In this document: positions 49,747 through 58,995 of the stretch, piece by piece
Layout of the letters: every line of letters starts with the position of its first letter
Position numbering within the stretch: the first letter of the stretch is position 1
Notes under the pieces: model-generated
Seen by the model: the letters and a program-made list of their open reading frames with translations, nothing else
What the model was told of the DNA's origin: nothing
Database searches by the model: none
Assembly: GCA_009782475.1 (NCBI GenBank)
Contig: WRIZ01000003.1
Span: forward strand, 58,945-122,944
DNA from: Oscillospiraceae bacterium
GTDB lineage: Bacteria; Bacillota; Clostridia; Oscillospirales; UBA929
Length of the DNA: 64,000 nt
Reading direction: 5' to 3'
Position numbers and translations under genes: made by a program

Positions 49747-50704
49747 TCAAGTAGTCTTGGGTGATTCTGTACAAGAAATAAAATCCATTCCTGATTGCTA
49801 TATTCATGCGATTATTTCCGATATACCGTACGGCATTTGTTATGATAAATGGGACGTCATTCATCACAATACCAACACAGCTTTAGGAGGGGCGTCGTCC
49901 GCACAAATCGAAGCCGGCAGCGTTTTCAAACGCAGAGGGAAACCGCTCAACGGATGGAGCAGTGCCGATAAAAGGATCCCGGAAGAATATCAAGCGTGGT
50001 GCGCTTCTTGGGCTTCGGATTGGCTGCGTGTATTGAAGCCGGGAGGCTCCTGTATTATTTTTGCCGGACGGCGTTACGCCCACAGATGTATTGTGGCTTT
50101 GGAGGATGCGGGGTTTACATTCAAGGATATGCTTGCGTGGGAAAAAGCGATAGCTCCGCATAGGGCGCAGAGGGTATCGGAGATTTATAAGAGAAGAGGG
50201 GTTGAAACCGAAACGCGCCGCTGGGCGGGTTGGCGAGTCGCAAATTTGCGTCCTTTATTTGAACCCATCTTATGGTTTCAAAAACCGTATAAAACAGGCG
50301 GAACTTTGGCAGATAACATTCTCGAGCACAGTGTAGGAGCATGGAATGAATCAGCATTGGAGAAATATAACACATCATCTGTAACGAAAGATACAATGGC
50401 TTCAAATATACTCCGAATATCGGCCGATAAACTTGATCATGGTTATCACGAAGCGCAAAAGCCGTTGAAGTTAATGGAATGTTTGGTATCGCTTGTTACT
50501 ACTGAGGACGCTATTGTCTTAGACCCTTTCGCGGGTTCGGGAACCACTTGCGTCGCGGCTCAAAATCTCGGGCGTCATTTCATAGGGTTTGATATAGAAA
50601 AAAAATATGTAGATATAGCCAAAAAGAGATTATCTGCGGAGAGATCGGTAAAGGAAACAGTGAGTCAGCATCAACAGGTGATCAACACTTCATTATTTGA
50701 CTAA
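49739..50704 (+). CDS. DNA adenine methyltransferase partner of the HindIII-like enzyme
   Basis: A 321-residue SAM-dependent methylase of the beta class (motif IV before motif I). Motif IV is SDIPYG (variant of DPPY), near residue 28; motif I is DPFAGSGTTCVAAQNLGRHFIGFDIE near residue 260. A target-recognition region lies between. By analogy to M.HindIII it should protect AAGCTT by N6-adenine methylation. It is translationally coupled to the nuclease gene. Confidence 0.9.
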   Translation: MIDQVVLGDSVQEIKSIPDCYIHAIISDIPYGICYDKWDVIHHNTNTALGGASSAQIEAGSVFKRRGKPLNGWSSADKRIPEEYQAWCASWASDWLRVLKPGGSCIIFAGRRYAHRCIVALEDAGFTFKDMLAWEKAIAPHRAQRVSEIYKRRGVETETRRWAGWRVANLRPLFEPILWFQKPYKTGGTLADNILEHSVGAWNESALEKYNTSSVTKDTMASNILRISADKLDHGYHEAQKPLKLMECLVSLVTTEDAIVLDPFAGSGTTCVAAQNLGRHFIGFDIEKKYVDIAKKRLSAERSVKETVSQHQQVINTSLFD

Positions 50705-50721
50705 CACAAAGGAGAACACAT

Positions 50722-51759
50722 ATGACAGAGCAAACCATCAATGTCGAACGCCTAGAGCAGGTCATCGCGCTGTTCGGGTCGTTCGACCACAACATCAAAC
50801 TCATCGAGCAGACCATAGGCGTCAAGGTCATCAACCGTGACACCGAGCTGAAAATCTTAGGGGAGGCCGAGAACGTCTACCGCGCCGTCAAGGTGGTGGA
50901 GGGGCTTCTCTCGGTTGCCGCGCGCGGGGAAATCATCTCCGACCAAAATATCCATTATATTTTGGGGCTGGTGGAGGAAGGAGCCGAGGACAAGCTCTCC
51001 CAGCTCGGCAAAGACGTCGTCTGCGTCACCGCCAAAGGGAAGCCGGTCAAGGCCAAGACGCTGGGGCAGAAAAAATACCTCGACGCCATTGAGGGCAACA
51101 CCGTCACCATCGGCGTAGGCCCCGCCGGGACAGGCAAGACCTACCTCGCCGTCGCCAAAGCCGTCACAGCCTTCCGTCAAAAGGAAGTCAGCCGCATCAT
51201 CCTCACCCGACCCGCCGTCGAGGCCGGGGAAAAACTCGGCTTCCTGCCCGGCGATCTGCAAAGCAAGGTCGACCCCTACCTCCGTCCGCTCTATGACGCA
51301 TTGTTCGACATGCTGGGTGCGGAAACCTATCATAAATTTGTCGAGCGCGGCTCCATCGAGATCGCGCCGCTGGCCTATATGCGGGGGCGGACGCTGGACG
51401 ATTCCTTCATCATCCTCGACGAAGCGCAGAACACCACCCGCGAGCAGATGAAAATGTTCCTCACCCGCATGGGGTTCGGTTCCCGCGTCGTCATCACGGG
51501 CGACATCACCCAAATCGACCTGCCGGGCGACCGGGTGAGCGGGCTGAAAGAGGCGGTGCGCGTCCTGCGCAACGTGGACGACATCGCCATCTGCGAACTG
51601 ACCGCCCGTGACGTCGTCCGCCATGTGCTGGTGCAGAAGATCGTCAAGGCTTATGAGGTATATGAAGAGCGGAGCAAGCCCGCAGGGAAGGCTAAATTCA
51701 CTTTAGCCGACCGGCCGCGGGCGCAGCGGAACTTGACACGGAAGGATGACCACTCATGA
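50722..51759 (+). CDS. phoH: PhoH-like ATPase
   Basis: A 345-residue PhoH/PhoL family ATPase linked to RNA metabolism. Walker A GPAGTGKTYLAVAKAV, then RIILTRPAVEAGEKLGFLPGDLQSKVDPYLRP, Walker B FIILDEAQNTT and FLTRMGFGSRVVITGDITQIDLPG. The N-terminal KH-like extension (about 1-100) is normal for this family. The neighbours ybeY and dgkA are standard. AAAGGAG precedes the ATG, and the stop overlaps ybeY (ATGA). Confidence 0.95.
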   Translation: MTEQTINVERLEQVIALFGSFDHNIKLIEQTIGVKVINRDTELKILGEAENVYRAVKVVEGLLSVAARGEIISDQNIHYILGLVEEGAEDKLSQLGKDVVCVTAKGKPVKAKTLGQKKYLDAIEGNTVTIGVGPAGTGKTYLAVAKAVTAFRQKEVSRIILTRPAVEAGEKLGFLPGDLQSKVDPYLRPLYDALFDMLGAETYHKFVERGSIEIAPLAYMRGRTLDDSFIILDEAQNTTREQMKMFLTRMGFGSRVVITGDITQIDLPGDRVSGLKEAVRVLRNVDDIAICELTARDVVRHVLVQKIVKAYEVYEERSKPAGKAKFTLADRPRAQRNLTRKDDHS

Positions 51760-52211
51760 CCCGGTGCCGTGTGAGATCATACGCCCCCGAGCAGTACGCG
51801 CCGCTATTGCGCCGCGCCGCGCGGCTGGCTGTGAAGGGCGGGCGGCTGCCCTACCCCTGCATGGTTGAGGTTTCTGTTATCTCCAACGAAAAAATACGGC
51901 AAATCAACAAAGAGCGGCGCGGGATTGACAAGGTCACCGACGTCCTCTCCTTCCCTGCGTTGGAGCATGGGGAAATCCCTGCCCCCGACCCGGACACCGG
52001 GCGGGTCTTTTTGGGCGAAATACTGATTGCCTACAGTCAAACCATAACGCAAGCCCTGAAGTATAAACACAGCCCGGAGCGGGAATTTGCCTACCTCGCC
52101 GCGCACGGAGCCTTGCATCTGCTGGGGTACGACCATGAATCGGAATGGGACAGAGCCGTCATGCGGCAAAAAGAGGAGGCCGTGATGGAAAGACTGGGGT
52201 TGACTCGATGA
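51756..52211 (+). CDS. ybeY: Endoribonuclease YbeY (16S rRNA maturation)
   Basis: A 151-residue zinc-dependent endoribonuclease for 16S rRNA 3' processing and ribosome quality control. The metal site is AAHGALHLLGYDHESE; IDKVTDVLSFP and LGEILIAYSQT are the other family motifs. It overlaps phoH and dgkA by 4 nt each. Confidence 0.95.
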   Translation: MTRCRVRSYAPEQYAPLLRRAARLAVKGGRLPYPCMVEVSVISNEKIRQINKERRGIDKVTDVLSFPALEHGEIPAPDPDTGRVFLGEILIAYSQTITQALKYKHSPEREFAYLAAHGALHLLGYDHESEWDRAVMRQKEEAVMERLGLTR

Positions 52212-52657
52212 AGATGTTTGCCCACGCCTTTCGCGGGATATGGACGGCCGTCAAAACCGAGCGCAATGTGCGCATCCACCTCGCCGCGGTGTTTTATGTG
52301 GTTATTTGCGGTTTATCACTTGAGTTCATCTCGCTTGATTGGGCACTTGCCGGACTGGCCTGCGGCCTTGTTATCGGTGCCGAACTGTTTAACGCCGCCA
52401 TTGAGCGTTTGTGCGACGTCGTCGAGCCGGAAAAGTCGCCCGCTATCAAGGCGATCAAAGACATCGCCGCCGGGGCGGTGCTGGTCTGCGCCATCGCCGC
52501 CATCGCTGTAGCAGGTCACGTATTCTTAGGGCGAATCCTATATATGGGATTCCCCCTCCAAATGAACTGGCTTGTGTTTTGGATTGGTGTAGCCGCTCTG
52601 CCGTTTTGGGTTTGGTTTGTCTTTTGGTTTGGCAGGAAGAAGGGGGAGAACACATGA
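52208..52657 (+). CDS. dgkA: Diacylglycerol/undecaprenol kinase
   Basis: A 149-residue membrane kinase of the Gram-positive DgkA type: FAHAFRGIWTAVKTERNVRIHLAAVF, then GAELFNAAIERLCDVV, the metal-binding EPEKSPAIKAIKDIAAGAVLV and C-terminal helices. In Gram-positives it phosphorylates undecaprenol. It is about 20 residues longer than usual at the C-terminus, with an extra helix (NWLVFWIGVAALPFWVWFVFW). ATGA overlaps on both sides. Confidence 0.93.
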   Translation: MKMFAHAFRGIWTAVKTERNVRIHLAAVFYVVICGLSLEFISLDWALAGLACGLVIGAELFNAAIERLCDVVEPEKSPAIKAIKDIAAGAVLVCAIAAIAVAGHVFLGRILYMGFPLQMNWLVFWIGVAALPFWVWFVFWFGRKKGENT

Positions 52658-53724
52658 TAAACGGCCAGTTTTACGCGCCGGAGGGTAAGCCCGCCCCGGT
52701 CGTTGAACCCGGCGAGTTTGTCTTCTCGGTCATCGGGCTTGACCACGGGCATATTGTCGGGATGTGCAACGGCCTGACCGAGGCCGGGGCGGTGCTGAAA
52801 AGCGTCTACGACCCCGACCCGGCAAAAGTGGACGCTTTCTGTAAAGCATACCCTCATGTCAAACGGGCGGCAAACGAAGAGGAACTTCTCTCCGACCCCG
52901 AAACCCTGCTGATCGCGGGCGCGGCGGTCACCAGCGAGCGGTGCGCGCTGGGGCTGCGGGTGATGGCGGCGGGCAAGGATTATTTCACCGACAAAGCCCC
53001 GCTGACAACGTTGGAGCAGCTCGCCGCCGCCAAAGAGGCGGTAAAGCAAGCCGGGAAAAAGTATATGGTTTACTATTCCGAGCGCATCCATGCGGAAACA
53101 GCCGTCTTCGCCGGACAGCTGATCGAACAGGGAGCCATTGGCAAGGTGATACAGGTTTTAGGGCTTGGCCCCCACCGTTTGTCGGCGGAGACGCGGCCTG
53201 AGTGGTTTTTCCAAAAGGAACAATACGGCGGCATCCTCTGCGACATCGGTTCCCATCAAATTGAGCAGATTTTATTCTACACCGGAGCCAAAGACGCGAC
53301 GGTGACCCATAGCCAAATCGGCAACTTCAACCACCCGGAGTTTCCCGAACTGGACGATTTCGGCGACGCGTCGCTGCTGACCGATACCGGGGCGGCCGGG
53401 TATTTCCGGGTGGACTGGTTCACCCCGGACGGCTTGCAAACGTGGGGCGACGGGCGGAGCTTCATCCTCGGCACGGAAGGGTTTATCGAACAGCGTAAAT
53501 ATATGAATCTTGGGACTCCCGGCGGGGAAGGGCATCTATTTTTGGCGAACGGCAAAGAAGAGACCCATTATAACGTCAGCGGCAAGGTGGGTTTCCCCTT
53601 CTTCGGGCAGTTGATTCTAGACTGCCTCAACCGAACCGAAAACGCCATGACGCAGGAGCACGCCTTCAAAGCGGCCGAGCTTTGCGTCAAGGCGCAACTT
53701 CAAGCGGAGGTGATCGCGCCGTGA
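52654..53724 (+). CDS. Gfo/Idh/MocA family oxidoreductase
   Basis: A 356-residue NAD(P)-dependent oxidoreductase. It has a Rossmann start (FVFSVIGLDHGHIVGMCNGL), a dehydrogenase loop YFTDKAPLTTLEQLAAAKEAV with the Lys of the D/EKP motif (DKAP), and the C-terminal sheet with CDIGSHQIEQILFYTGAKDA. Such enzymes act on sugars or inositols; it is coupled (GTGA) to nagA, suggesting an amino-sugar substrate, which is inference. Confidence 0.88.
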   Translation: MINGQFYAPEGKPAPVVEPGEFVFSVIGLDHGHIVGMCNGLTEAGAVLKSVYDPDPAKVDAFCKAYPHVKRAANEEELLSDPETLLIAGAAVTSERCALGLRVMAAGKDYFTDKAPLTTLEQLAAAKEAVKQAGKKYMVYYSERIHAETAVFAGQLIEQGAIGKVIQVLGLGPHRLSAETRPEWFFQKEQYGGILCDIGSHQIEQILFYTGAKDATVTHSQIGNFNHPEFPELDDFGDASLLTDTGAAGYFRVDWFTPDGLQTWGDGRSFILGTEGFIEQRKYMNLGTPGGEGHLFLANGKEETHYNVSGKVGFPFFGQLILDCLNRTENAMTQEHAFKAAELCVKAQLQAEVIAP

Positions 53725-54866
53725 ACAAACTCGCGCTGGTCAACGGGATCGTCTACACCGGGAACGCCATCCTGCACGGGCAGGCTATCATGATCGAAAG
53801 CGGAAAGATCACAGGGCTTTCCGCCGTCAATCATGTGCCGAAAGGCAGGCAGATGATCGATCTCGGCGGACGTATCGCCGCGCCCGGTTTCATCGACGTA
53901 CAGGTCAACGGCGGCGGCGGCGCGCTGTTCACTGCCGACCCCACGCCCGAAGCGTTGAACACCATCGCCAAAGCCCACGAGCGGTTTGGAACCCTGCATT
54001 GGTGCCCGACGGTACTCTCTTCGGATACGGAGACGACCGAACAATGTCTCAACGCCGTCAGAACCGTCATGGATCAACATATCGGCGTCCTGGGCGCGCA
54101 TTTGGAAGGCCCATTCCTCTCCCGTGAGAAACGGGGCACCCATGACGAACGGTTTATCCGCTCCGCCGGCGAAAACGACGTCACACGGCTGCTCGAAGCA
54201 GGCAAGGGAGTTCTGTCGCTGGTCACACTCGCGCCGGAAGCGGCAGGCGAGGCGCACATTTTCCGCTTTACCGAGGCGGGGGCGCGTGTCTTCATCGGTC
54301 ACTCCAACGCCCCGTGCTCTATCGCCGAAGCGGCGTTTGAGTCGGGCGTGTGCGGGGTGACCCATCTATACAACGCTATGAGCCAGCTCACAGGCCGGGA
54401 GCCGGGCGTTGCCGGGGCGGCGTTGGCCGCAAAGGACATTTGGGCCGGGATCATCGCCGACGGCGTGCATACCGATTGGCGTTCGGTCAAGATCGCAAAG
54501 GAAATCAAGAAAAACCGCCTCTTTTTGGTCACCGACGCCATGCCCCCGGTGGGCAAGCCGGACGCGGTTTGCATGGTTGGCGGCAAAACGGTCACCTGTA
54601 AAGGCGGACGCTGCGAAACCGAAGACGGCGTCCTGGCCGGTTCGGCATTGGATATGGCGTCGGCTGTGCGGAACTGCGTGACCCATTGCGGCATCGCGCT
54701 GGACGAAGCGTTGCGCATGGCTTCATTATACCCGGCCGAGATGCTGGGTATTGCTGACCGTTTGGGAATGATCAAACCGGGGGCTCAAGCCGATTTGGTC
54801 TTTTTGGACAACGGCTTGAACGTCACCGGGATCATGCGCGGCGGGGAGATGAAAGGGTTTCATTGA
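53721..54866 (+). CDS. nagA: N-acetylglucosamine-6-phosphate deacetylase
   Basis: Amidohydrolase giving glucosamine-6-phosphate and acetate in amino-sugar and wall recycling. The 381 residues show PGFIDVQVNGGGG, HLEGPFLS (metal Glu), FIGHSNA, THLYNAMSQLTGREPG, and the catalytic Asp in LVTDAMPP. It starts with GTG at 53721 after GGAGGTG, overlapping the previous stop. No nagB is seen in the window. Confidence 0.94.
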   Translation: MNKLALVNGIVYTGNAILHGQAIMIESGKITGLSAVNHVPKGRQMIDLGGRIAAPGFIDVQVNGGGGALFTADPTPEALNTIAKAHERFGTLHWCPTVLSSDTETTEQCLNAVRTVMDQHIGVLGAHLEGPFLSREKRGTHDERFIRSAGENDVTRLLEAGKGVLSLVTLAPEAAGEAHIFRFTEAGARVFIGHSNAPCSIAEAAFESGVCGVTHLYNAMSQLTGREPGVAGAALAAKDIWAGIIADGVHTDWRSVKIAKEIKKNRLFLVTDAMPPVGKPDAVCMVGGKTVTCKGGRCETEDGVLAGSALDMASAVRNCVTHCGIALDEALRMASLYPAEMLGIADRLGMIKPGAQADLVFLDNGLNVTGIMRGGEMKGFH

Positions 54867-54870
54867 TTCA

Positions 54871-55557
54871 TTATTTCACCGGATAAAACTTTGTTAATAC
54901 ATCCATGTAATCAAGCAGTTTTTCCTCCGTTGGATTCCAAAACTCAAAGACAACGCCGCTGCATTTTTCAATTTGCCTACCGTCAACGGTATACGCTTTT
55001 CTCATGCGGCAGTTTTCCTTTTTAGGATTACAGCCGCAGTTGCCATGATTGCCCGCAAACACACCCTTGATATGCTCCGGCGTGTTTTCTATGTAGGTTC
55101 TGTGTTTATTGATATTGTTCAAAAAGAGCCTCAATACTATGCCGTTCTCTCTGATATAAATACGGGCGGCGACCTTTTTGCTTTTCACCCCGGTTTTAGC
55201 GTAAACGATCATATATTTCCCCCAGCAATAACCATCGCCAATACCGCCGCCGAAGTCATATCCTAATGCTTTGATTTTCTCGTCAAAGGCCGTTATAAAA
55301 GCCTTATCAGGGTTAGAAATAATATGGAATCGTTCTTCGATCAACAAATCTTTCATGGGTTTACGTTCTGATTCCATACAATATACCGCAATGGCTTCTT
55401 TCAGCGTTTTCCCGGACTGCATGTTCAGCCAAGGCTGAAATTCACAACCCGGCAGTGTTTTGCCCGTTGCTTCTTCAAAATACGCATGGAATTTCGCTAA
55501 CGGTATAGATTTACCAACTTTAATCACGGTATCTTCTGAAAGATTGATTTTGTTCAT
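54871..55557 (-). CDS. Conserved-looking protein of unknown function
   Basis: A 228-residue soluble protein I do not recognise. The middle part (ALGYDFGGGIGDGYCWGKYMIVYAKTG, then a strand-rich segment with IRENGIVLRLFLNNINKH) looks like an alpha/beta fold, and a Cys-rich stretch (NHGNCGCNPKKENCRMRKAYTV) could bind metal. It is AT-richer than nagA, with which it converges 4 nt away. The ribosome site AAAGGAG precedes the ATG at 55557. Confidence 0.7.
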   Translation of the reverse strand: MNKINLSEDTVIKVGKSIPLAKFHAYFEEATGKTLPGCEFQPWLNMQSGKTLKEAIAVYCMESERKPMKDLLIEERFHIISNPDKAFITAFDEKIKALGYDFGGGIGDGYCWGKYMIVYAKTGVKSKKVAARIYIRENGIVLRLFLNNINKHRTYIENTPEHIKGVFAGNHGNCGCNPKKENCRMRKAYTVDGRQIEKCSGVVFEFWNPTEEKLLDYMDVLTKFYPVK

Positions 55558-55588
55558 GGTATTCTCCTTTGTACTATACTTGGTTTGC

Positions 55589-56362
55589 CTACCCTTCCAC
55601 CCGTATCCTCTCCACCCCTGTGCATTTCCCCGTTGATTCGTCGATGGAAAAGACCGCGCCTTCCATCACCGCTTCGCCGTCGGCGGCTTCATACCGCACC
55701 GGGACATTGCCCAAAAATCCGCCGACCGATTGCTCGATCTTCACGCCCAGCACCGAGTGCCGCGGCCCGGTCATGCCGATGTCGGTGATGAAGCCGGTAC
55801 TGCCGGGGAGGACGCGCTCGTCGGAGGTTTGGACATGGGTATGCGTCCCGAACACCGCCGCGACCTGCCCATCGAAATGATGCGCCAAAGCGCATTTCTC
55901 GCTGGTGGCTTCGGCGTGGAAATCCACGGCGACTATATCTTCGGGATACTCTTTTAGCAACCCTTCCAAAACCCGGAAAGGACTGTCGGCGTTCCATTCG
56001 CAATTGAGCCTTCCTACGAGGGCGACCACCGTAAGCCAACGTCCCGATTGGGTTTGCAAGCGTGTAAATCCCTCCCCGGGCGTTTGGGAAGCGAGATTAA
56101 GCGGGCGGATGAGATATTTATTCTCTTTAAGTTCGCTGATGATTTTGGGGCGGTGCCACACATGATTGCCCAGCGTTACAACATCGGCTCCCGCGTCAAA
56201 AAGCCGCCGCGCCTGTTCGGGCTGGATGCCGATCACATCGGCGTTCTCGCCGTTGACGATGCAGAAGTCGGCGCCGTAGTATTTTTTGACCGTGCGGAGC
56301 TTCTCCGAAACGATGCGCAGTCCCGCTTCCCCGCACACATCGCCGAATGCCAACAGGTTCAT
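55589..56362 (-). CDS. ymdB: YmdB-family metallophosphoesterase
   Basis: A 257-residue calcineurin-like phosphoesterase of the YmdB/TIGR00282 type. FGDVCGEAG begins the metal site; VNGENADVIG, TLGNHVWHR, VDFHAEATSEK and GTHTHVQTSDER follow. Bacillus YmdB hydrolyses cyclic nucleotides and affects biofilm decisions. The ATG at 56362 is used, with GAGGG upstream. It usually follows rny directly; here a toxin-antitoxin pair intervenes, and the toxin stop overlaps its start. Confidence 0.93.
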   Translation of the reverse strand: MNLLAFGDVCGEAGLRIVSEKLRTVKKYYGADFCIVNGENADVIGIQPEQARRLFDAGADVVTLGNHVWHRPKIISELKENKYLIRPLNLASQTPGEGFTRLQTQSGRWLTVVALVGRLNCEWNADSPFRVLEGLLKEYPEDIVAVDFHAEATSEKCALAHHFDGQVAAVFGTHTHVQTSDERVLPGSTGFITDIGMTGPRHSVLGVKIEQSVGGFLGNVPVRYEAADGEAVMEGAVFSIDESTGKCTGVERIRVEG

Positions 56363-56682
56363 GTGCAACCCTCTTGCTCTTCTTGCCCGTTCAACACTGC
56401 CGGAATATCCAATGAGCCCCGCAATATGCGATAGATTTGAACGGCTTTACTTTCTTCATTAACTGTGTATAGCATTATGTAATCCCCTATGACTGCCCTG
56501 CGGTATCTTTTGTCACGCTCATATTTTGGATACATGAAAGGATTCTCTTTGATGTTTGATCGCGTTTTTTGCAAACGAACCTTAAAGCGGAGCGGTGTAC
56601 CCGGATAAAACTGGCTAAGATAGGATACGGCATTTTTTATGTCCACCTTTGCGTCATCTGATAGATTCGTGTAATACTTCAT
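56359..56682 (-). CDS. RelE/ParE family toxin
   Basis: A 107-residue toxin of the RelE/ParE superfamily: LSDDAKVDIKNAVSYLSQF, LRFKVRLQKTRSNIKENPFMYPKYERD, YRRAVIGDYIMLYTVNEESKAVQIYRILRGSLDIP. The Arg/Tyr set in the last strand suggests a RelE-like mRNA nuclease, but a gyrase poison cannot be excluded. It is coupled to the antitoxin upstream (ATGA) and to ymdB downstream. Confidence 0.9.
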   Translation of the reverse strand: MKYYTNLSDDAKVDIKNAVSYLSQFYPGTPLRFKVRLQKTRSNIKENPFMYPKYERDKRYRRAVIGDYIMLYTVNEESKAVQIYRILRGSLDIPAVLNGQEEQEGCT

Positions 56683-56972
56683 AGAGACTTATTTTCCAAA
56701 GCCGTTATATATTCATCCAGTTCTGCATCAAAATCTTCCCACGGCGTCCACGTTGCCGGGTTGTCCGCTTTAACCTCAACTTCAGCTAATTTTTCACGGA
56801 CATACAACGCATGGAGATGCTCTTTATACGTTTCGTATTCGTTTCCGCCGATGATAACGGCTTCAACATGACCATTATCGGTAAAAACCGCATGGCCGTG
56901 ATTTTTAACGATACGTTCCATTCCCGTGAAAGTATCCCATAAGTCGTGTGACGGATAACTGTGTACCTGCAT
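56679..56972 (-). CDS. Phd/YefM-like antitoxin
   Basis: A 97-residue partner of the RelE/ParE toxin. DLWDTFTGMERIVKNHGHAVFTDNGHVEAVIIGGNEYETYKEH is the Phd/YefM N-terminal DNA-binding fold; the tail ENPATW-type acidic region binds toxin. GAGGTGAG precedes the ATG at 56972. It lies 84 nt downstream on the opposite side of the rny stop, in a gap holding AT-rich sequence. Confidence 0.85.
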   Translation of the reverse strand: MQVHSYPSHDLWDTFTGMERIVKNHGHAVFTDNGHVEAVIIGGNEYETYKEHLHALYVREKLAEVEVKADNPATWTPWEDFDAELDEYITALENKSL

Positions 56973-57055
56973 CTCAACTCACCTCTTTTACTCATTTTAC
57001 CACAAAGGGTCTATATAATGCAAGCATCCCCCGCCTCGCGGCGGGGGATGCGGTT

Positions 57056-58612
57056 TTATTTCGCGTATTCGATGTGCCGTGTCTCGCGGATGAGATGAAC
57101 CTTGATCTGCCCGGGGTATTCCAAGTCGCTTTCGATCTTCTTGGCCAAATCCCGCGCCAGCAGGATCATATGGTCGTCGTCGATGGCTTCCGGCCTGACC
57201 ATAATCCGTATTTCGCGCCCGGCTTGAATGGCGAAGGATTTATCCACGCCTTCAAACGAGCAGGCCAGCTCTTCCAGTTTCTCCAGCCGTTTGATATAGT
57301 TCTCAAGGTTCTCACGCCGCGCGCCGGGGCGGGCGGCCGAGATGGCGTCGGCGGCCTGAACCAGGCTTGCGATGACGGTTTTGGCCTCAACGTCGCCGTG
57401 GTGGGCTTGTATGGCATGGAGGATGTCGTTGTGTTCCTTGTATTTACGGGCAAGATCGACGCCGATGGCGACGTGGCTCCCCTCAACCTCATGGTCAACC
57501 GCTTTGCCGAGGTCGTGCAGCAGCCCGGCGCGCTTGGCCTGCATGGGGTCAAGCCCCAATTCGGCCGCCATGGCTCCCGCCAGCAAGGATACCTCAATGG
57601 AATGCTGGAGGACGTTTTGGCCGTAACTGGTACGGTATTTCATCCGCCCCAGCAGTTTGACCAGTTCGGGATGGATGCCGTGGACGCCTGTTTCAAAGGT
57701 GGCGCGGTCGCCTTCGCTGCGGATGATGGCTTCGATCTCTCTTCTTGATTTCTCCACCACTTCCTCGATACGCGCCGGATGGATACGCCCGTCTATGATC
57801 AGCTTTTCAAGGCTGAGGCGAGCCGTTTCGCGGCGTACCGGGTCGAAGCTGCTGAGAGTGATGGCTTCGGGGGTATCGTCTATGATGAGGTCAACGCCGG
57901 TGAGGGTTTCGAGGGTGCGGATGTTGCGCCCTTCACGCCCTATAATGCGGCCTTTCATTTCGTCGTTGGGCAGATGAACCACCGAAACGGTCGCCTCGGT
58001 GACATGGTCGCTCGCCACTTTCTGTATGGCCATCGACACGATTTCCCGGGCTTTCAAATCAGCTTCGTCCTTAAATCGGTCTTCGATGTCTTTGATTTTC
58101 ATGGCCATCTCGTGGGTGACTTCGCTCTCCACGTTCTTGATTAAGTAGACCTTGGCTTCCTCGGTCGAGAACCCGGACAGCTTCTCCAGCATTTCCATCT
58201 GGCTGCGTTTAACGAGAGCGATCTCCTCTTTGGCCTCGTCGGCCGCGCGGTGTTTTTGTTGCAGCTGTTCTTCTTTTTTCTCGATGCCTTCCAGCTTTTT
58301 GTCGTAATTCTCTTCTTTTTGCTGCAATCGCCGTTCCTGTTTTTGCAATTCGATCCGCCGGTCTTTGATTTCGCGTTCGGATTCCTGACGGCTGCGGTGG
58401 ATTTCCTCTTTTGCCTCCAGCAATGCTTCGCGTTTTTTGCTTTCACTTGCCTTAATGGCCTCGTTGACGATACGGCGGGCTTCTTCTTCAGCCCCTGAAA
58501 TCTCTCTTTCCGCGACATTTTTACGGTACCGTATACCAAGCGGGAAGGCTACGGCTAACCCTGCAATAAGCGCGCCAATCGCCGGAAGGATGGTTTGCAG
58601 AAAAAACTGCAC
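57056..58612 (-). CDS. rny: Ribonuclease Y
   Basis: Membrane-anchored endoribonuclease that starts mRNA decay. It has 518 residues, the normal length, with an N-terminal helix ([21 protein letters not shown]), a long charged coiled coil (about 30-200), a KH domain ([22 protein letters not shown]) and an HD domain ([31 protein letters not shown]). The GTG at 58612 has GGAGG 7 nt upstream; the longer track start adds 31 unlikely residues. Its promoter and a structured leader are at 58680-58844. Confidence 0.96.
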   Translation of the reverse strand: MQFFLQTILPAIGALIAGLAVAFPLGIRYRKNVAEREISGAEEEARRIVNEAIKASESKKREALLEAKEEIHRSRQESEREIKDRRIELQKQERRLQQKEENYDKKLEGIEKKEEQLQQKHRAADEAKEEIALVKRSQMEMLEKLSGFSTEEAKVYLIKNVESEVTHEMAMKIKDIEDRFKDEADLKAREIVSMAIQKVASDHVTEATVSVVHLPNDEMKGRIIGREGRNIRTLETLTGVDLIIDDTPEAITLSSFDPVRRETARLSLEKLIIDGRIHPARIEEVVEKSRREIEAIIRSEGDRATFETGVHGIHPELVKLLGRMKYRTSYGQNVLQHSIEVSLLAGAMAAELGLDPMQAKRAGLLHDLGKAVDHEVEGSHVAIGVDLARKYKEHNDILHAIQAHHGDVEAKTVIASLVQAADAISAARPGARRENLENYIKRLEKLEELACSFEGVDKSFAIQAGREIRIMVRPEAIDDDHMILLARDLAKKIESDLEYPGQIKVHLIRETRHIEYAK

Positions 58613-58679
58613 GGGTACACCTCCGTTGTATTCAGTTGTATGAGACAGTGTATAGAAGAGCTTCATCGGTTCATAAGGA

Positions 58680-58759
58680 GGATAAGGTGCGGAAGCGTTT
58701 GCCAAACCGAAGGAGGGGCAAAGCCCCGGATGTTTGGCATAAGCGTTAGCGGCTTATCC
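58680..58759 (-). repeat. Structured palindromic element in the rny leader
   Basis: Nested pairing: GGATAAG (58680-58686) with CTTATCC (58753-58759), GCCAAAC (58701) with GTTTGGC (58732), and GGGGC-AAA-GCCCC (58715-58727). It lies about 70 nt before the rny start on the minus strand. It could be a mobile repeat or an RNA control element. Confidence 0.65.
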
Positions 58760-58815
58760 GACTGGCTATGAGCCGCGCATGAAGCATGACAACATACAAT
58801 GCGTTCATCCCATCT

Positions 58816-58844
58816 ATTCTATAGAAGCAGGAGGACATTGTCAA
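58816..58844 (-). promoter_or_regulatory. rny promoter
   Basis: On the minus strand TTGACA (58839-58844) and TAGAAT (58816-58821) have a 17-nt spacer. The leader would be about 200 nt. Confidence 0.7.
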
Positions 58845-58913
58845 GATAAATCTTCATCGCCCGCAATAAATTTACCAAATTTATTTTCAAATTTATTTTC
58901 GCCCGCAATAAAT

Positions 58914-58974
58914 TTGTAAAATCGTGAGGCATATGGTAAAATAATGTCGGCTTGCTAGAAAGCAAGCCGACATT
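58914..58974 (+). promoter_or_regulatory. Promoter and 5' hairpin of the TPR-metallohydrolase gene
   Basis: TTGTAA (58914-58919), 17 nt, TAAAAT (58937-58942), then at once a perfect 14-bp hairpin, AATGTCGGCTTGCT-AGAA-AGCAAGCCGACATT (58943-58974). Upstream, CGCCCGCAATAAATTT occurs twice 43 bp apart. The hairpin is at or just downstream of the expected start of the mRNA and could stabilise or attenuate it. Confidence 0.6.
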
Positions 58975-58995
58975 ACGATGTAAGGAGCGACGGAT

